A DNA stretch of 64,000 nt from JACDAE01 sp963744875 (GTDB lineage: Bacteria > Chloroflexota > Ktedonobacteria > Ktedonobacterales > Ktedonobacteraceae), in contig CAVUVQ010000013.1 of NCBI GenBank assembly GCA_963744875.1, positions 1 through 64,000 of the forward strand, written 5' to 3'. Of the stretch, positions 37,477-48,890 are shown in pieces; the stretch's first letter is position 1; each line of letters begins with the position of its first letter. The translations under genes and the position numbers were made by a program. The notes beneath the pieces were generated by a model, which worked only from the letters and a program-made list of their open reading frames with translations, did not search any database and was not told where the DNA came from.

Positions 37477-38221
37477 ATGCATGCCGCCCCAGTCTGCCCT
37501 GAATGCAACGGAACCGGATGGAAGATCGTGGAGCGCGAAGAGGTTTCGGGCGCGGTTCGAAGTGCGACTGCGTGGCGGCCGAGCGGGCGGAGCGTGCTGA
37601 TCGCGGGCGCCGATATTCCGCCGCTCTATGCCAACGCCTCGTTCGATAATTTTCTGCTGCCGCGCGAAACCCGGTCGGTATCGCGAGCTACGAAGTTTTC
37701 TGGGCCGTGCGTGGCTATGCGCGCGAGTTCCCCAATCCGAAGAAGCCCGGCCTTCTGCTGATGGGCGAGCCCGGCACGGGCAAAACGCATCTGGCCGTCG
37801 CGGCCTTCCGCGCCATCCTCGCCAAGGGCTTCGAAGGGCTGTTCTTCGACTACCAGAACCTGCTCGACCGCATTCGTTCCGGCTACGACGCAGCCTCCAA
37901 TTCGAGCGATAAAGAAGCCTATCGGATCGCGATGGAGAAAGAGGTTCTGCTGCTCGACGATCTGGGCGCGCACCGCGTCACCGACTGGGTGGAGGATACC
38001 GTCACGTCGATCATCACTTACCGCTGCAATAACCGCAAGCCGCTGATCGCCACCACCAACCTGATCGATGCGGATGCGGGTCTATTCGGCGGAAGGTCGA
38101 CCACCGAACCACGCTTACGGAACGCATCGGGCCGCGCGCGCGTTCGCGGCTGTTTGAAATGTGCAAGGTGATCAAGATGCCGCTGGTGGAAGATTTCCGC
38201 CTGCGAAAACAGGGCGCATGA
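37477..38221 (+). CDS. DnaC/IstB-like AAA+ ATPase, frameshifted
   Basis: AAA+ ATPase resembling helicase loaders. An N-terminal zinc-knuckle-like segment (APVCPECNGTGWKIVERE) is followed by IPPLYANASFDNFLLPRE, then Walker A GLLLMGEPGTGKTHLAVAAF and Walker B EKEVLLLDDLGAHRVTDWVE, sensor region RKPLIATTNLID and the C-terminal IGPRARSRLFEMCKVIKMP. Ends RLRKQGA with a TGA that overlaps the next ATG (ATGA). It is not next to a transposase, so a host role in DnaB loading is more likely than an IstB role. Confidence 0.82.
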
Positions 38222-40202
38222 AGCTGCAGGCTCGCAGTCTACTGCTCTTAATCTCGAGCGGCTCCTGTCGCCGCCCGCATGGGTGCAGTCGGTGAGTTCC
38301 CTGGGCCAGCTACCCGCAGCCATTGTGGGAGCAGGAACTGGTCCGGCTCAAGAACATCGGCATCGCGCATGTCAGCCTGCCGCCGGCCAAAGACGCCGGC
38401 GCAGCTCAACGAAGTCATCCGCATCATCCGGCGGCTGAACATGGAAGCCGATCTGGAAGGCCCGGTGCCTGAATCGCTCCAGCCGCTGACGCATAGCGCA
38501 CGGGGGCCCGCTGACCGAGCCGTCGGGCGTGCAACCCGCGTTTCGGCCCTTGCAGCCCGACGCCCTGCTCGCGCAGCCGGAACTGCTCGCTTCCGGCAAA
38601 CAGGCGATCATCTGGACAGATGTGGAAGATACGCTCGGTCCACCGCCGGCTTCCACGCCGGCGCGATGAATTTCGCGGGCGAGGAAACCGCGGCCGCGCT
38701 CCCGATTCGCCGCAACGCGCAGCTGTTCGATATCTGGGGTGCAACTCTCGTCTCACCGCATCGACGGTCCGCAGCGCCACTCCGGAACCGCAATACAGCA
38801 GTTCGCAGCAACGACGGCACTTCGTTTGTATCGGCCGTCAACAATCTCTGCGAAGCCGCTGAACGGCGATCTGAAGGCTCTCTATCCCGCCGCTCAAGCG
38901 CATCATGTTGCTGCCGAACGTGACCGTCCCGCCGCACGAGTTCCCTGTGGCTGCCCGTAAACATTCCGCTCACTGCGGGCCCGCTGTGCAAAGCGTGCAG
39001 CGCTTTCGCAACTGTCGATCATCTGGTCTACGCGACGGCGGAACTGACCGCCATGGAATACGAAAACGGCATCCTCGCGATGGAGTTTTCCGCCCCCGCG
39101 GCCGGTGAGGTGATCCTTCAGCTTTCGCGCCAGCCCTCCGGTCCTCTGGTTGCGGGCGGCAAACCCGCCGGAGTTCGATTGGGACGAACACACGCAGCGG
39201 GTGCGGCTGCCGATTCCGAAAGGCAGTGGACCCGGGGATCCATGTGCGCATCGGGCTGGCTATCGAGGCGCCCGATGCCACCGCATTCTTCCACAGCGCA
39301 CGCGTGCTGCTGATCGGCGAAACGAACAACCTGACCGCCGAGTTTTCTTCGACCGTCATCGCGCAGCGCTCGCGCCTGCGCAGCACGCCGGAAATGACGT
39401 CCAGCCAGGAAGCGACCAAAGACGAACTCAGGCTATTCTACACGTTGAAGGTGCCCGAAACCGCGATTCCCGGGCGACCATGCCGATCTGGCGCTCGAAG
39501 CCGACGGCTCGCAGATGAGCCATGTCCATCCCCGGCTGCTGCGGCCAGTCGATGGCATTTTTCCCGATGCGATCGGCGTGAGATTCGCGGCCGCCTCATC
39601 GCTTGCTCTCTTCCCGCCGACCATTCCCGTGAAGCGCGCATCGGGCGAGAGGTAACGGCCTCCCGATCCGGAACAACGCTCCCGAAATTCGAACCATTCA
39701 CGTTCAACCGACCGCCGAAGGACTTGAATTCTCGCCGCCAAAGGCCGACTGGTCGTCGGCGCATTGGCCTCACGCGAAGTCGTTTTCCGGATTTTCCCTG
39801 CAGACGACGCCGCAACGCGGTCTTCACAAAGGGGAAATCAAATTTCCGCCGCCAACCTGTCGCAACCTTTTCAACTCCTCGTCTTCACCGATTCTATGGC
39901 CGCCGCGTATATCACCGAGGGCTGTTTACCTCTTGAAAACAGCGAGACGCCGCGCGGCTTTCATCCCGGGGCGCTGGCTCGAATTCATCGATAAGGATAG
40001 CGGCCAAAACCTGCTGCCAGCGGGAGGAATCGCATTCACGGCCGGCCCGATTGAGACCCGTGGCGACGCTTTGATCTTCGCACGGACAGAAAATCCAACC
40101 GCATCCATGACCTCCGAAACGCTCGCACCGCGGCCAGAAGAAATAGCCGTTGGCCCGGCAATTGCTACCTCGACTCCAGAGGCCTGGAAGCTATGGAAAT
40201 GA
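38218..40202 (+). CDS. Large protein of unknown function, heavily frameshifted
   Basis: About 660 codons that I cannot assign to a family. The start MKLQARSLLLLISSGS is hydrophobic. Readable pieces are AQLNEVIRIIRRLNMEADLE, GKQAIIWTDVEDTLG, GAMNFAGEETAAALPIRRNA, LVYATAELTAMEYENGILAM then EFSAPAAGEVILQLSRQPSG, and GIHVRIGLAIEAPDATAFFH. The many beta-type segments and alternation suggest a multi-domain beta-sandwich protein, perhaps glycosidase-like. Similarity to a family could only be tested after frame correction. It overlaps the DnaC-like gene and the DUF892 gene by 4 bp each, so all three are probably co-translated. Confidence 0.5.
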
Positions 40203-40770
40203 AAGCACTGGAAGATCTGTTTCTCCGCGAACTGGCGGAATTGTACGATGCTGAACGGCAAATCGTAAAAGCGCTGCCGAAGATGGCAAGGCCGCCGGCT
40301 GCAAAGAACTGCGAGCGGCGTTTGAAACGCACGTGAAGCAGACCGAACGTCACATTGACCGGCTCGAACGAATTTTCAAAGCCATTGAACGTGAGCCGGA
40401 GAGCGAAGACTCGAACCCGATCGCCGAAATCATCAAACAGGGCGAGGCATACACTTCTGCTAAGTTGGTCGACTCCGCTGTTCTTGACGCGGCGCTCATC
40501 ACAGCCGCCCAGAAGGTGGAGCACTACGAAATTTCGATGTACGGCGCGGCGCGCAGCCACGCCAAAATGCTCGGCTACAAGAAGATTGCCGCGTTGCTTG
40601 AAGAGACGCTGCTCGAAGAGGAACAGACCGACAAACTGCTGACGGAACTCGCCCTCGGACCCGTGAATTCGCAGGCCGCGAAAGCGCCGTTTGCCAATGC
40701 GCGGCTGGCTCCCCGAGGTGGTGAAGAGACTGGTGGGATCGGATTTGGCGGTTGCTTTTCGGCGTATTAG
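40199..40770 (+). CDS. Ferritin-like DUF892 (YciE/YciF) stress protein, one or two frameshifts
   Basis: Ferritin-like protein linked to stress responses. Start MKALEDLFLRELAELYDAER then QIVKALPKMA, the DUF892 signature; after a frame change it continues ETHVKQTERHIDRLERIFKA and ALITAAQKVEHYEISMYGAA then LEETLLEEEQTDKLL, with the metal-ligand E/H pattern. The end probably lies near 40,720 (AAKAPFANARLAP); the raw frame runs on into the next gene. Confidence 0.82.
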
Positions 40771-40958
40771 TCGGCGCGGCTATCGCGCTGTTGTATGCGC
40801 CCAAGACCGGTGAAAGTCTTCGGCAAGATCTGAAAGATACGGCAGACGATTTGCGCGCACGAGGCGAACAATGGCGTGGGGCTGCTGAAGACATCATTGA
40901 ACGCGGCAAGCAGACAATAACCGAGCAGCGCGATCGGTTCAGTCAGACGCGAAGCTAA
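40752..40958 (+). CDS. YtxH-family membrane-anchored small protein
   Basis: 68-residue protein, probably starting a little upstream (VVKRLVGSDLAVAF) in another frame. LFGVLVGAAIALLYAPKTGE is the YtxH membrane helix plus APKTG motif; the rest is a charged amphipathic helix (LRQDLKDTADDLRARGEQWR). Such proteins are stress-related and of unknown mechanism; pairing with the DUF892 protein supports that role. Confidence 0.75.
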   Translation: MLFGVLVGAAIALLYAPKTGESLRQDLKDTADDLRARGEQWRGAAEDIIERGKQTITEQRDRFSQTRS

Positions 40959-41422
40959 AAAGATCGGGGTGGGCGGACTGGCTTTCAAGCGCAAGCAATT
41001 CCCGTTTGCGATCCAGCCCGCCACCATATCCACCAATCGTTCCGTCCGCCGCGATTACGCGGTGGCACGGAATAATGATCGGAATAGGGTTGCGGTGATT
41101 CGCCTGCCCGATTGCCTGGAAACCTTTGGGGCGGTTGACAGTAACCGCAATATCGCGGTAGCTGCAAGTCTCCCCGTAGGGAATGCGCATCAAAGCCTGC
41201 CAAACCTGCAGTTGAAATGAAGTCCCCGTGGGGTCGAGGGGAACATCGAATGCTACGCGGCCACCTGTGCAGATATTCGCGAACCTGTTTAGCTGCCTCT
41301 CGAACGCACGCTCCGGGCATGCCTTCCGGCCCCCGGCCGAAGTGAATCGCCTTTAGACCTTTCGGACCCGCTTCGAACGTAAGGCCAGACAGCAGCTCCG
41401 GCTCATACAGACACTCACCCAT
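40939..41422 (-). CDS. ogt: Methylated-DNA-protein cysteine methyltransferase, frameshifted
   Basis: Repairs O6-alkylguanine by suicidal transfer to a cysteine. The N-terminal domain has GLTFEAGPKGLKAIHFGRGP; the C-terminal domain reads RIPYGETCSYRDIAVTVNRP, GFQAIGQANHRNPIPIIIPC then HRVIAADGTIGGYGGGLDRK. The acceptor motif PCHRV and the arginine-finger helix are intact. One frame change near 41,230. Starts 4 bp after the RraA-like gene ends on the same strand. Confidence 0.9.
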
Positions 41423-41425
41423 CGG

Positions 41426-42326
41426 CTACTTCTTCTTCGCGTGCAGCTCATCCAGCTTCCGCTTCAGAAAATCCTGATATTCCTTCCGAACCGCGGGATC
41501 GCTCGGCGTCGATAGATTTCACTCGACTTATATTTACTCGTTTCGTGCAGGAACTTATCCTGCGTCCACTCATCGTGGATATGCAGCTCATCCGCCTTGT
41601 CAAGAATCTTCGTGCACCAGATGCGGAGGCACGAAATAGACGCCTTCACGATCTCCAAACACCACATCTCCCGGCAGTACGGTCGCCTGCCCAATCCGAA
41701 TCGGAACGTTGATTCCGGTGATCATCACCTCCTGGCAGAAATGGGCGTCGGATGAACGCCGCGATAATAAACGCCCATATCGAGCGGAAAAATGCCATCC
41801 AGATCGCGAATGGCTCCATCCACCACAAAACCCTTATGCGTGACGGCGTTGATATAGGTCGCCAGGTTGTCGCCCACCAGCGTGCCGCCCTCAATCTTGC
41901 CGAAGATATCCGCTACCAGGACATCGCCGTCCTGCAGCATGTCGAGCGCGCGCTGATTGCCGTTATTGCGAATCCCTTTCTTGCGTGCGTCCTCATCGCT
42001 TGGCCCTTTCATATCGGGCCGCGTCGGCATGAACTGCACGGTAAACGCACGGCCGATCAGTTTCTTCTCGGGATGCAGGATCGGAAATCGCCCTCATACT
42101 GATTGCGGTAACCTTCCCCCGGCAGCACGGTCCAGATCTCTTCGGCTGAGAGCCCGTCCATCTTCTGCATCAGCTTCTCGTCGACTTTCGGGCGGCCGTC
42201 TTCAAAGCGCGCCCCCTGCCATTTTTCCGTGTACTTGATCAGCTGGTCACGCGTCAGCGTAGCGACCTGCGCGCTCGCCGTGGCGCATGCGGCCAGTACC
42301 AGGCAGGCTGCGATATTTCGGTTCAT
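41426..42326 (-). CDS. Exported RraA-like (dimethylmenaquinone methyltransferase/aldolase-like) protein, frameshifted
   Basis: RraA-fold protein. N-terminus MNRNIAACLVLAACATASAQ is a signal peptide, unusual for the family. Then QLIKYTEKWQGARFEDGRPK; KLIGRAFTVQFMPTRPDM-type sequence; and GDVLVADIFGKIEGGTLVGD, NLATYINAVTHKGFVVDGAI followed by RDLDG, the HMG/CHA aldolase-RraA core with its metal-binding D. Ends KLDELHAKKK. Related enzymes are hydroxymethylglutarate-type aldolases; the substrate is unknown. Two to three frame changes; it lies between pgk and ogt. Confidence 0.8.
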
Positions 42327-42349
42327 GCGCAATACTTTATCGCACCGCG

Positions 42350-43529
42350 CTACTTGTCCGGCAGTGCGGCCACGCCCGGCAACGTCAACCCCGGACAGGA
42401 ATTCAAGCGATGCGCCGCCGCCGGTCGAAACGTGCGAGATCTTGTCCGTCAGGCCCGCGCTCTTGATCGCCTTTTCGGAATCGCCGCCGCCCACCACCGA
42501 TATCGCGCCGGATTCCGCCACAGCCTTCGCCAGCGCCACGGTGCCGTTATCGAACGGCGGCTTTTCGAACACGCCCATCGGCCCGTTCCAGATGATCGTC
42601 TTCGCGCCGCGAATGATCTGCTCGTACTCTTCGATGGTTTTCGCGCCGATATCGAGCGCCATCTTGTCCGTCGGGAATCTCGGTCACGTTTTCGTTCTCG
42701 GCGCCTTCTTTGAATTCGGACGCGACCACGTGATCCACCGGCAGCACCAGCTTCGTCGCCGAACTGCGCCAGCAGGCTTCTTCGCAAGATCCAGCTTGTC
42801 GTCTTCCACCAGCGACTTGCCGATCGGCATGGCCCTGCGATTTCAGAAACGTGTAAGCCATCGCGCCGCCAATCAGAACCTTATCCACAACCTTCGCCAG
42901 ATTCTCGATCACCTCGATCTTGTCCGAAACCTTCGCGCCGCCCAGAATCGCCACGCAGGGGCGCTCCGGATTCTGCGTGACCATGCCGAGGTACTGAAGT
43001 TCCTTATCCATCAGCAGCCCGGCCGCCGCCTGCTTCACGATAAGCGATCATGCCGACTGTGGAAGCATGCGCGCGATGCGCCGACCCGAACGCATCATTC
43101 ACATAGACGTCGCAAAGCTTCGCCAGCTTTTCGGAAAACGCCGGATCGTTAGCTTCTTCCTCGGCATGGAAGCGCAGGTTTTCAAGCAGCAGCACGTCGC
43201 CCGGCGCGGGCAGCATGGCTTCCACTTCCGCGGACCGACGCAATCCGGCGCCAGCTTCACCGGCTTGCCCAGCAGTTCTTCCAGTTTCGTCGCAACCGGC
43301 TTCATGCTCATCTCGGCATTCGGTTTGCCCTTCGGCCGGCCCAGATGCGAAGCGAGAATCACGCCGGCGCCCTGTTCGAGCGCGTATTTGAATAGTGGGC
43401 AGCGAGGCGCGGATGCGCTTGTCGCTGGTGATTTCCTGCCCGCCGTTCGCCAGCGGAACGTTGAAATCCACGCGAATGAAGACGCGCTTGCCGTTCAGGT
43501 CTAAGATCTTTGATGGAAAGTTTTGCCAT
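42350..43529 (-). CDS. pgk: Phosphoglycerate kinase, frameshifted
   Basis: Glycolytic transfer of phosphate between 1,3-bisphosphoglycerate and ADP. Start MAKLSIKDL, then VDFNVPLANG in frame MDFNVPLANGGQEITSDKRI (substrate site). Next are ILASHLGRPKG, DVLLLENLRFHAEEEANDPA, VYVNDAFGSAHRAHAST, RPCVAILGGAKVSDKIEVIE, KTIIWNGPMGVFEKPPF and SVVGGGDSEKAIKSAG then HVSTGGGASLEFL, covering all PGK blocks. Ends with DK at 42350. Five frame changes; diverges from the ABC transporter operon. Confidence 0.92.
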
Positions 43530-43594
43530 GGATGAAATTCGAGCTTAGCAAAGCCTTTGAAACCGGGCCGCCCGCGCTACCATGATTCGTAACC

Positions 43595-44362
43595 ATGCCG
43601 GATAGACGCCCCGGCGATCGCGGTTCGCGATCTGCGCAAGGTTTACGACGGCAAAGCCGCGGTCGACGGGCTGAGCCTGACGGTTCCGCGCGGCTCGTTT
43701 CTTCGGTTTTCTCGGGCCGAACGGCGCCGGCAAATCCACCACCATCCGGATGCTGACCGGGCTGATTCCGCGCCACATCGGGCACCATCGAACTGCTGGG
43801 CCTGCCGATGCCCGCGCAGGAACTCGCGATCAAGCAGCGCATCGGTCTGGTGCCGGACGAATCGCTGCTCTTCGACCGCCTGACCGGCGTCGAATTTCTG
43901 GAATTCGTGGGCCGCATGTACAGCCTCGAACGCGCGCTTGCGCGCCAGCGCGCCGAAGAACTGCTGGAGCTGTTTCGAACTCGCGCGACGAGCGCCGCAA
44001 AATGATCGCGGAATATTCGAAAGGCATGCGGAAGCGCGTCGCCATGGCGGCGTCGCTGATCCACAAGCCGGAGCTGTTCCTGATGGATGAGCCGTTCGAA
44101 GGCGTGGATGCGGTGGGCGCGCGGCTGATGAAAGATATTCTGCTCGATCAGGTGCGGCACGGCGCCACCATCTTTCTGACCTCGCACGTGCTCGAAGTGG
44201 TGGAGCGGCTGTGCGATCACGCCGCCATCATCAACGACGGGAAGATCGTCGCGGAAGGCAGCATGGACGAACTGCGCGCCGGGCTCGCAAACGCTGGAAG
44301 AAGTTTTCGTCCGCACGGTGGGCGCGGACCGCGAATACGAAAGGCTCGAATGGCTCGCTTAA
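43595..44362 (+). CDS. ABC transporter ATP-binding protein, frameshifted
   Basis: ATPase of an ABC-2 type exporter. Start MPDRRP, frame-corrected into AIAVRDLRKVYDGKAAVDGL; the Walker A region is scattered (FLGPNGAGKS-type near 43,710). Clear later parts are LPMPAQELAIKQRIGLVPDE, the signature EYSKGMRKRVAMAASLIHKP, Walker B ELFLMDEPFEGVD and LTSHVLEVVERLCDHAAII. It ends VGADREYERLEWLA at TAA 44360-44362. An M61 peptidase gene separates it from the permease. Confidence 0.85.
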
Positions 44363-46250
44363 AATTGCTCGCTGGCGCTGCTCGATCTGCGTGCTTCGCG
44401 CTGTCGGCGCCAGACGCCACCGATCAAGCTCGCACGTCGATGCCAGCGAGGCTCCGCGCCGTCTCATCCGCACCACCATGCAGTTCCCGGTGACGCCCGG
44501 GCCGTTCTCGCTGCTGTATCCCGAAGTGGATTCCCGGCGAGCATGGACCCACCGGCCCCATCGAAGATCTGGTGGGCATCAAGATCACCGGCAACGGGCA
44601 GCCGATTCCCTGGAATCGCGACGCCGTGAACATGTATGAGTTCCACATCGACGGTGCCGCAGGGCGTGTCGCCGATCGACGTGGCGGCCGAGTTCATCTC
44701 GCCGCCCGAGACCGGCGGGTTTTCGTCGGGCAGTTCGATCACGTCGCAACTGGCGGTGCTGAGCTGGAATCAGTTGCTGCTCTATCCGAAGGGCACGCCG
44801 AGCGATCAGCTGAATTATCAGGCGACGCTGAAGGTGCCCGCACGGCTGGCGCTACGGCACGGCGCTGCCCATTGAGAGCGAGTCCGGCAACCAGATCGAC
44901 TTCAAGCCTTCGCTCGCTGACGACGCTGATCGATTCGCCGGTGCAGACGGGCGCGAATTCAGGACCGTCGATCTGAACCCCGGCGGCGCCATGCCGCATT
45001 ACCTGCACATCGCCGCCGACAGCGAGCGCGCCACGCGCATCTCCGACGACGAGATCGCAGCACTACCGCAATCTGGTGCAGGAGACCAACGCGCTGTTCG
45101 GCGCCACTCATTATCGCGACTACCATTTCCTCTACACGCTGAGCGATCACGTGGCGCATTTCGGCCTGGAGCATCACGAATCGAGCGACGACCGCACCGA
45201 TGAAGAAGCGCTGATCGACGAGGATCACCGCCGCATCGCCGCCGGCCTGCTGCCGCATGAGTTCGTGCATTCGTGGAACGGCAAATTCCGCCGTCCGGCG
45301 GGTCTCGCGACGGCCGATTACAACGAGCCGATGAAGGGCGAATCTGCTTTGGGTTTACGAAGGGCTGACGGAATATCTGGGCGAGATTCTGACGCCGCGC
45401 AGCGGCCTTTCGACACGGCAGGATTTCTTCGATTCGCTGGCGCTCGGAAGCCGCCGCGCTCGATCGCGAAGACGGGCCGCACGTGGCGTCCGCTGGAAGA
45501 TACGGCGGTCGCGGCGCAGATCCTCTACGGTTCGCGCGCCGACTATCGCGACCTGCGGCGCGCGGTCGATTACTACGAAGAAGGCACGCTGATCTGGCTC
45601 GATGCCGACGTTACGATTCGAACCCTGAGCAAAGGCCGCGAAATCGCTGGACGATTTCTGCAAGCTGTGGGCGGGCGCGCCGGCCACGCGCGCCCGAGGT
45701 GAAGCCTTACACGTTCGAAGATGTGGTGCGGACGCTGAACGCGGTGCAGCCTTACGACTGGGCGAGCGTTTCTGAACGAGCGGCTGCAATCCACCGCGCG
45801 CGCACGCGCCGCTGAGCGGCATCGCGAACGGCGGCTACAAGCTGGTCTATACGCCGCGAGCGATCCGATTTCCAGAAGAACTTCGAAGGCACTCGCAAGG
45901 TGGTGAGCTCTGTCTTATTCGCTCGGGCATGACGGTGCGACGAGAACGGCGAGATCATCGACGTGCATCTGGGCATCGCCGGCGTATCAAGGCGGGCGAT
46001 CGCGCCGGCAACGAAGATCATCGCCGTGAACGGGCGCGAGTTCAACGGCGACGCGTGCTGCGCATGCGGTGGCGGACGCGGTGAAGAAGCACGACGCCGA
46101 TTGCGCTGATCGTCAAAGACGGCGAATATTACAAGACGCTTCAGCATCGATTATCACGGCGGCGAGAAGTATCCGCATCTGATGCGCGACCGTCGAAGCC
46201 CGATCTGCTGTCGGAGATCATCCGGCCGCACGCTACCGCAGCGCCAGGAA
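44363..46250 (+). CDS. M61-family aminopeptidase with PDZ domain, frameshifted
   Basis: Zinc aminopeptidase of the glycyl-aminopeptidase (M61) family. N-terminal beta domain: APRRLIRTTMQFPVTPGPFS, then LVGIKITGNGQPIPWNRDAV and SSITSQLAVLSWNQLLLYPK. Catalytic domain: HYRDYHFLYTLSDHVAHFGL, EHHESS and the zinc motif HEFVH in GLLPHEFVHSWNGKFRRPAG, with the downstream glutamate in GLTEYLGEIL. The C-terminal third carries a PDZ-like segment (IIAVNGREFNGDA) and ends near SEIIRP. More than six frame changes; start and end are approximate. Probably exported, though the signal peptide is obscured by an indel. Confidence 0.83.
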
Positions 46251-47847
46251 ATGATCGCGCGCCATTCTGCGCGCGCAGCTCCTCAGCATGCGGCTGCGCG
46301 CGGCGTCGCGCCGGCGGCGCGCTGCGTTCTCCGTCTTCACCGGCCTGATGTTTTACGGCTTCTGGGCGTTCCTCGCATGGGGCGCAATGCTCTTCTTCTC
46401 GCAGACCCGACCAGGCTCCGTATTTTGTCGCCGTGCTTTCGAGCGGGCTGATGTTCGTGATGCTCTACTGGCAGCTTCGCCCGGTGATCTCGGCCAGCTT
46501 CGGGGCGTCGCTCGATCTGCGCAAGCTGCTCGCCTATCCGATTCCCGCACGCAAGCTGTTCATCGTCGAGATCCTGCTGCGCATCACCACCTGCGCCGAA
46601 ATGCTGATCGTGATCGGCGGCGCTGCCATCGGTCTGCTGCGCAATCCGCTCTACGGGCTGGCGCGCCGCGCCGTTTATCGTCCGGGCGCGCTGCTTTTCG
46701 CCGCCACGAACATCCTGCTCTCCGCCGGGACGCGCAACTGGCTGGAACGCCTCTTCCTGCGGACGCAGCTCAAAGAAGTGCTGATCTTCCTGCTCGTGAT
46801 CGCCGGGATTGACTCCGCAGTTCCTCGTCTTCATGAACGTGAGGAAGGCGCGCTCTGCTGCGCTTCGCTCCCTCGCAGATGGTCTGGCCCTGGGCCGCAG
46901 CTGGCGCGCCTGATGCTGCACGACCGGTCGCGTCGCGGCCTGGCCGTCGCTCGCTGTGGCTCGGCGGTGGCTTGCGTCTTCAGCCGCTGGCAATTCGAAC
47001 GCACGCTTCGTTACGATGCCACGGCATTCGCACGGCGCCGTGAAGATTTCGAGCGAAGCCGACGGCTTCACCGAGCGCTTCTTCCGGCTTCCCGTCGCGC
47101 TTCCTGCCCGATCCCATCGCCGCCATCATCGAGAAGGAACTGCGCACGTTCGCCCGCATTCCGCGCTTCCGGCTGGTCTACGCCATGTCGTGTTTCTTCG
47201 GATGGTGATGTTGCTGCCGATGCTGCGACAATCCCGGGAAGCATCGCTTGCTGTCAGATCGCGCTCTGCCGCTGATGGCGCTTTACGGGCTGCTGATGCT
47301 GGGCCAGATCAGCTACTGGAATTCGTTCGGCTTCGACCGCTCGGCGGTGCAGGGATACTTTTCCTGGCCGATTCGATTTCGCGACGTGCTGATCGCGAAG
47401 AATCTCACTGTGGTCTTCATGCTGATTCCGCAGATTCTGATGATCTCGGTCGATTGCGCGCTTCGTGCACCTGCCGTCGACCCGGCGAAGATTCTGGAAA
47501 CCATCGTGGTGATCGTCATCGCGTCGCTTTACTGGTTTGCGATGGGCAACATCTTTTCGGTGCGCATGCCGCGCGCGCTCGATCCCGAAAAATCCAGCAG
47601 ATGTCGAACAAATGCAGGCGCTGACCATCTGGGCGCGCCGTTGCTGCTGTCCGCTGGTGCTCGCCTACTGGGCGCGCTGGTTCTTTGAAAGCGAGATTGT
47701 CTTCCTGCTGCTGGTTCTGTGGCGGCGGTGATTGGCGGTATTTTCTATTGGGTGGGGCTCGATTCGGCCGTGAACACCGCCTATGAGCGCCGCGAGTTGA
47801 TTGTCACGAGGTTGTCGAAGACCGAAGGTCCGCTTTCCGCCACCTGA
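46251..47847 (+). CDS. ABC-2 type permease, frameshifted
   Basis: Integral membrane subunit likely paired with the ATPase at 43.6 kb. Hydrophobic segments in three frames: FTGLMFYGFWAFLAWGAMLF, SSGLMFVMLYWQLRPVISAS, LRITTCAEMLIVIGGAAIGL, VLIFLLVIAGI, LMALYGLLMLGQISYWNSFG and a last region AVIGGIFYWVGLDSAVNTAY ending LSKTEGPLSAT. About 530 codons after correction. The substrate is unknown. Start ATG 46251 is a guess because the junction with the M61 gene is blurred by indels. Confidence 0.7.
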
Positions 47848-48090
47848 AAGGCAGCTGGCTGATGCCCATTTTTATTAGTGGCGTTCTTCGGGGAGCTGTG
47901 TCGAAATTCTGCTGAAACGGAATTTCCTGATCGGTGGTCATCATCACCTCGAAACCGGCGTTTTCGGCCGCAGCGAGTAACAGGCCGTTCTTCAGGCCGA
48001 CGATCCGGCATATGCCGCAGTTTGACATTCATGCCTGGCGAGCAGCAATCGGAGGCGCTGGTCGATACACTCGTCGAGCAGAATTCGCAT
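47804..48090 (-). CDS. DUF5615 PIN-like toxin, frameshifted
   Basis: Partner of the DUF433 antitoxin upstream. Frame-corrected start MRILLDECIDQRLRLLLARH then ECQTAAYAG; after an indel, VGLKNGLLLAAAENAGFEVM then MTTDQEIPFQQNF, the standard DUF5615 core with conserved aspartates (LLDE, TTDQ). The last third is in another frame and not clearly recognisable. The ATG shares a base with the antitoxin stop (TGATG). Compare with the copy at 8.7 kb, where the equivalent C-terminal part is inverted. Confidence 0.75.
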
Positions 48091-48313
48091 CAGGCCCGCG
48101 CCAGGCGAAGTTCCATAGACTCCTCAAGGACTTGAACAGCCATGTCGCGGCTGACTGTGGGAAGCCTTCCAGGAAGTCGTCGAGCGAGTCCCCGTTTTCC
48201 AAATAGTCGAACAGTGACCTCACGGGCACCCGCGTGCCTCGGAACACCGGGATTCCGTGCATCACCTCGGGATCGCGCGTAATTGCTTCCTGCATCCATT
48301 CATTTCTCGTCAT
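48090..48313 (-). CDS. DUF433-family antitoxin, one frameshift
   Basis: 74-residue antitoxin: TRNEWMQEAITRDPEVMHGI, PVFRGTRVPVRSLFDYLENG then DSLDDFLEGFP, the classical DUF433 sequence, followed one frame over by TVSRDMAVQVLEESMELRLA. Its stop overlaps the toxin start. It is only distantly similar to the DUF433 protein at 8.4 kb, so the two pairs are separate acquisitions rather than a recent duplication. Confidence 0.85.
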
Positions 48314-48407
48314 TGTCTCGCAGAGAGGGGCTTCTCCTGCTGCGGACTACGCAAAAACGTACATCCGAGGGTTGCCTCACCCGCCCCCCGGCGAGGACAA
48401 TCGAAGC

Positions 48408-48872
48408 ATGAACTATGCATGCGCGGCAGGCATCGGTGCGGTAAGCGGCTTGCGATCCATGTCGGCTCCCGCGATTGTGGCTCAGGCCGCAAATCGGAAT
48501 CAAGTCCGGGTCAGGAAGACGCCACTCGCCTGGCTTGCATGGGACGATACGGCCCGCACTGCCGCGGTTCTCGCCGCCGGAGAAATGATCGCCGACAAGT
48601 TGCCGTTTATGCCCGACCGGACCGCGCCGCTGTCGCTTATGTTTCGAGCCCTCTCCGGTGCAGTGTGCGGTTACGGCATCTGTGGCGCGGGCAGGACGAA
48701 ACGCGAACTCTGGATCGCAGCAGCAGTAGGCGCTTCGGCTGCAGTGGCTGCATCGTATGCCGGATCCCAATATCGCAAGCGCGTGAAACTCCCCTCCATG
48801 GTGGCGGCATTGCTGGAAGATGCGGTCACAATTGCAGCGGGTAAGGCCGTGATTGCATCGATTGGGCGCTGA
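48408..48872 (+). CDS. DUF4126 membrane protein
   Basis: Intact 154-residue membrane protein: MNYACAAGIGAVSGLRSMSA at the start, then TAAVLAAGEMIADKLPFMPD, RALSGAVCGYGICGAG and a helix IAAAVGASAAVAASYAGSQY. This is the DUF4126 pattern (small-residue helices, GEMIADKLP). Function unknown. Diverges from the DUF433 pair; a small lipoprotein gene follows 18 bp later. Confidence 0.8.
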   Translation: MNYACAAGIGAVSGLRSMSAPAIVAQAANRNQVRVRKTPLAWLAWDDTARTAAVLAAGEMIADKLPFMPDRTAPLSLMFRALSGAVCGYGICGAGRTKRELWIAAAVGASAAVAASYAGSQYRKRVKLPSMVAALLEDAVTIAAGKAVIASIGR

Positions 48873-48890
48873 CATGCTTTAGCAGCACGC

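Noticed and set aside
43595..47847. The ABC ATPase, M61 peptidase and permease as a bacteriocin export/maturation system
   Set aside because: No small precursor peptide or modification enzyme is nearby, and M61 peptidases are common housekeeping genes in Acidobacteriota.
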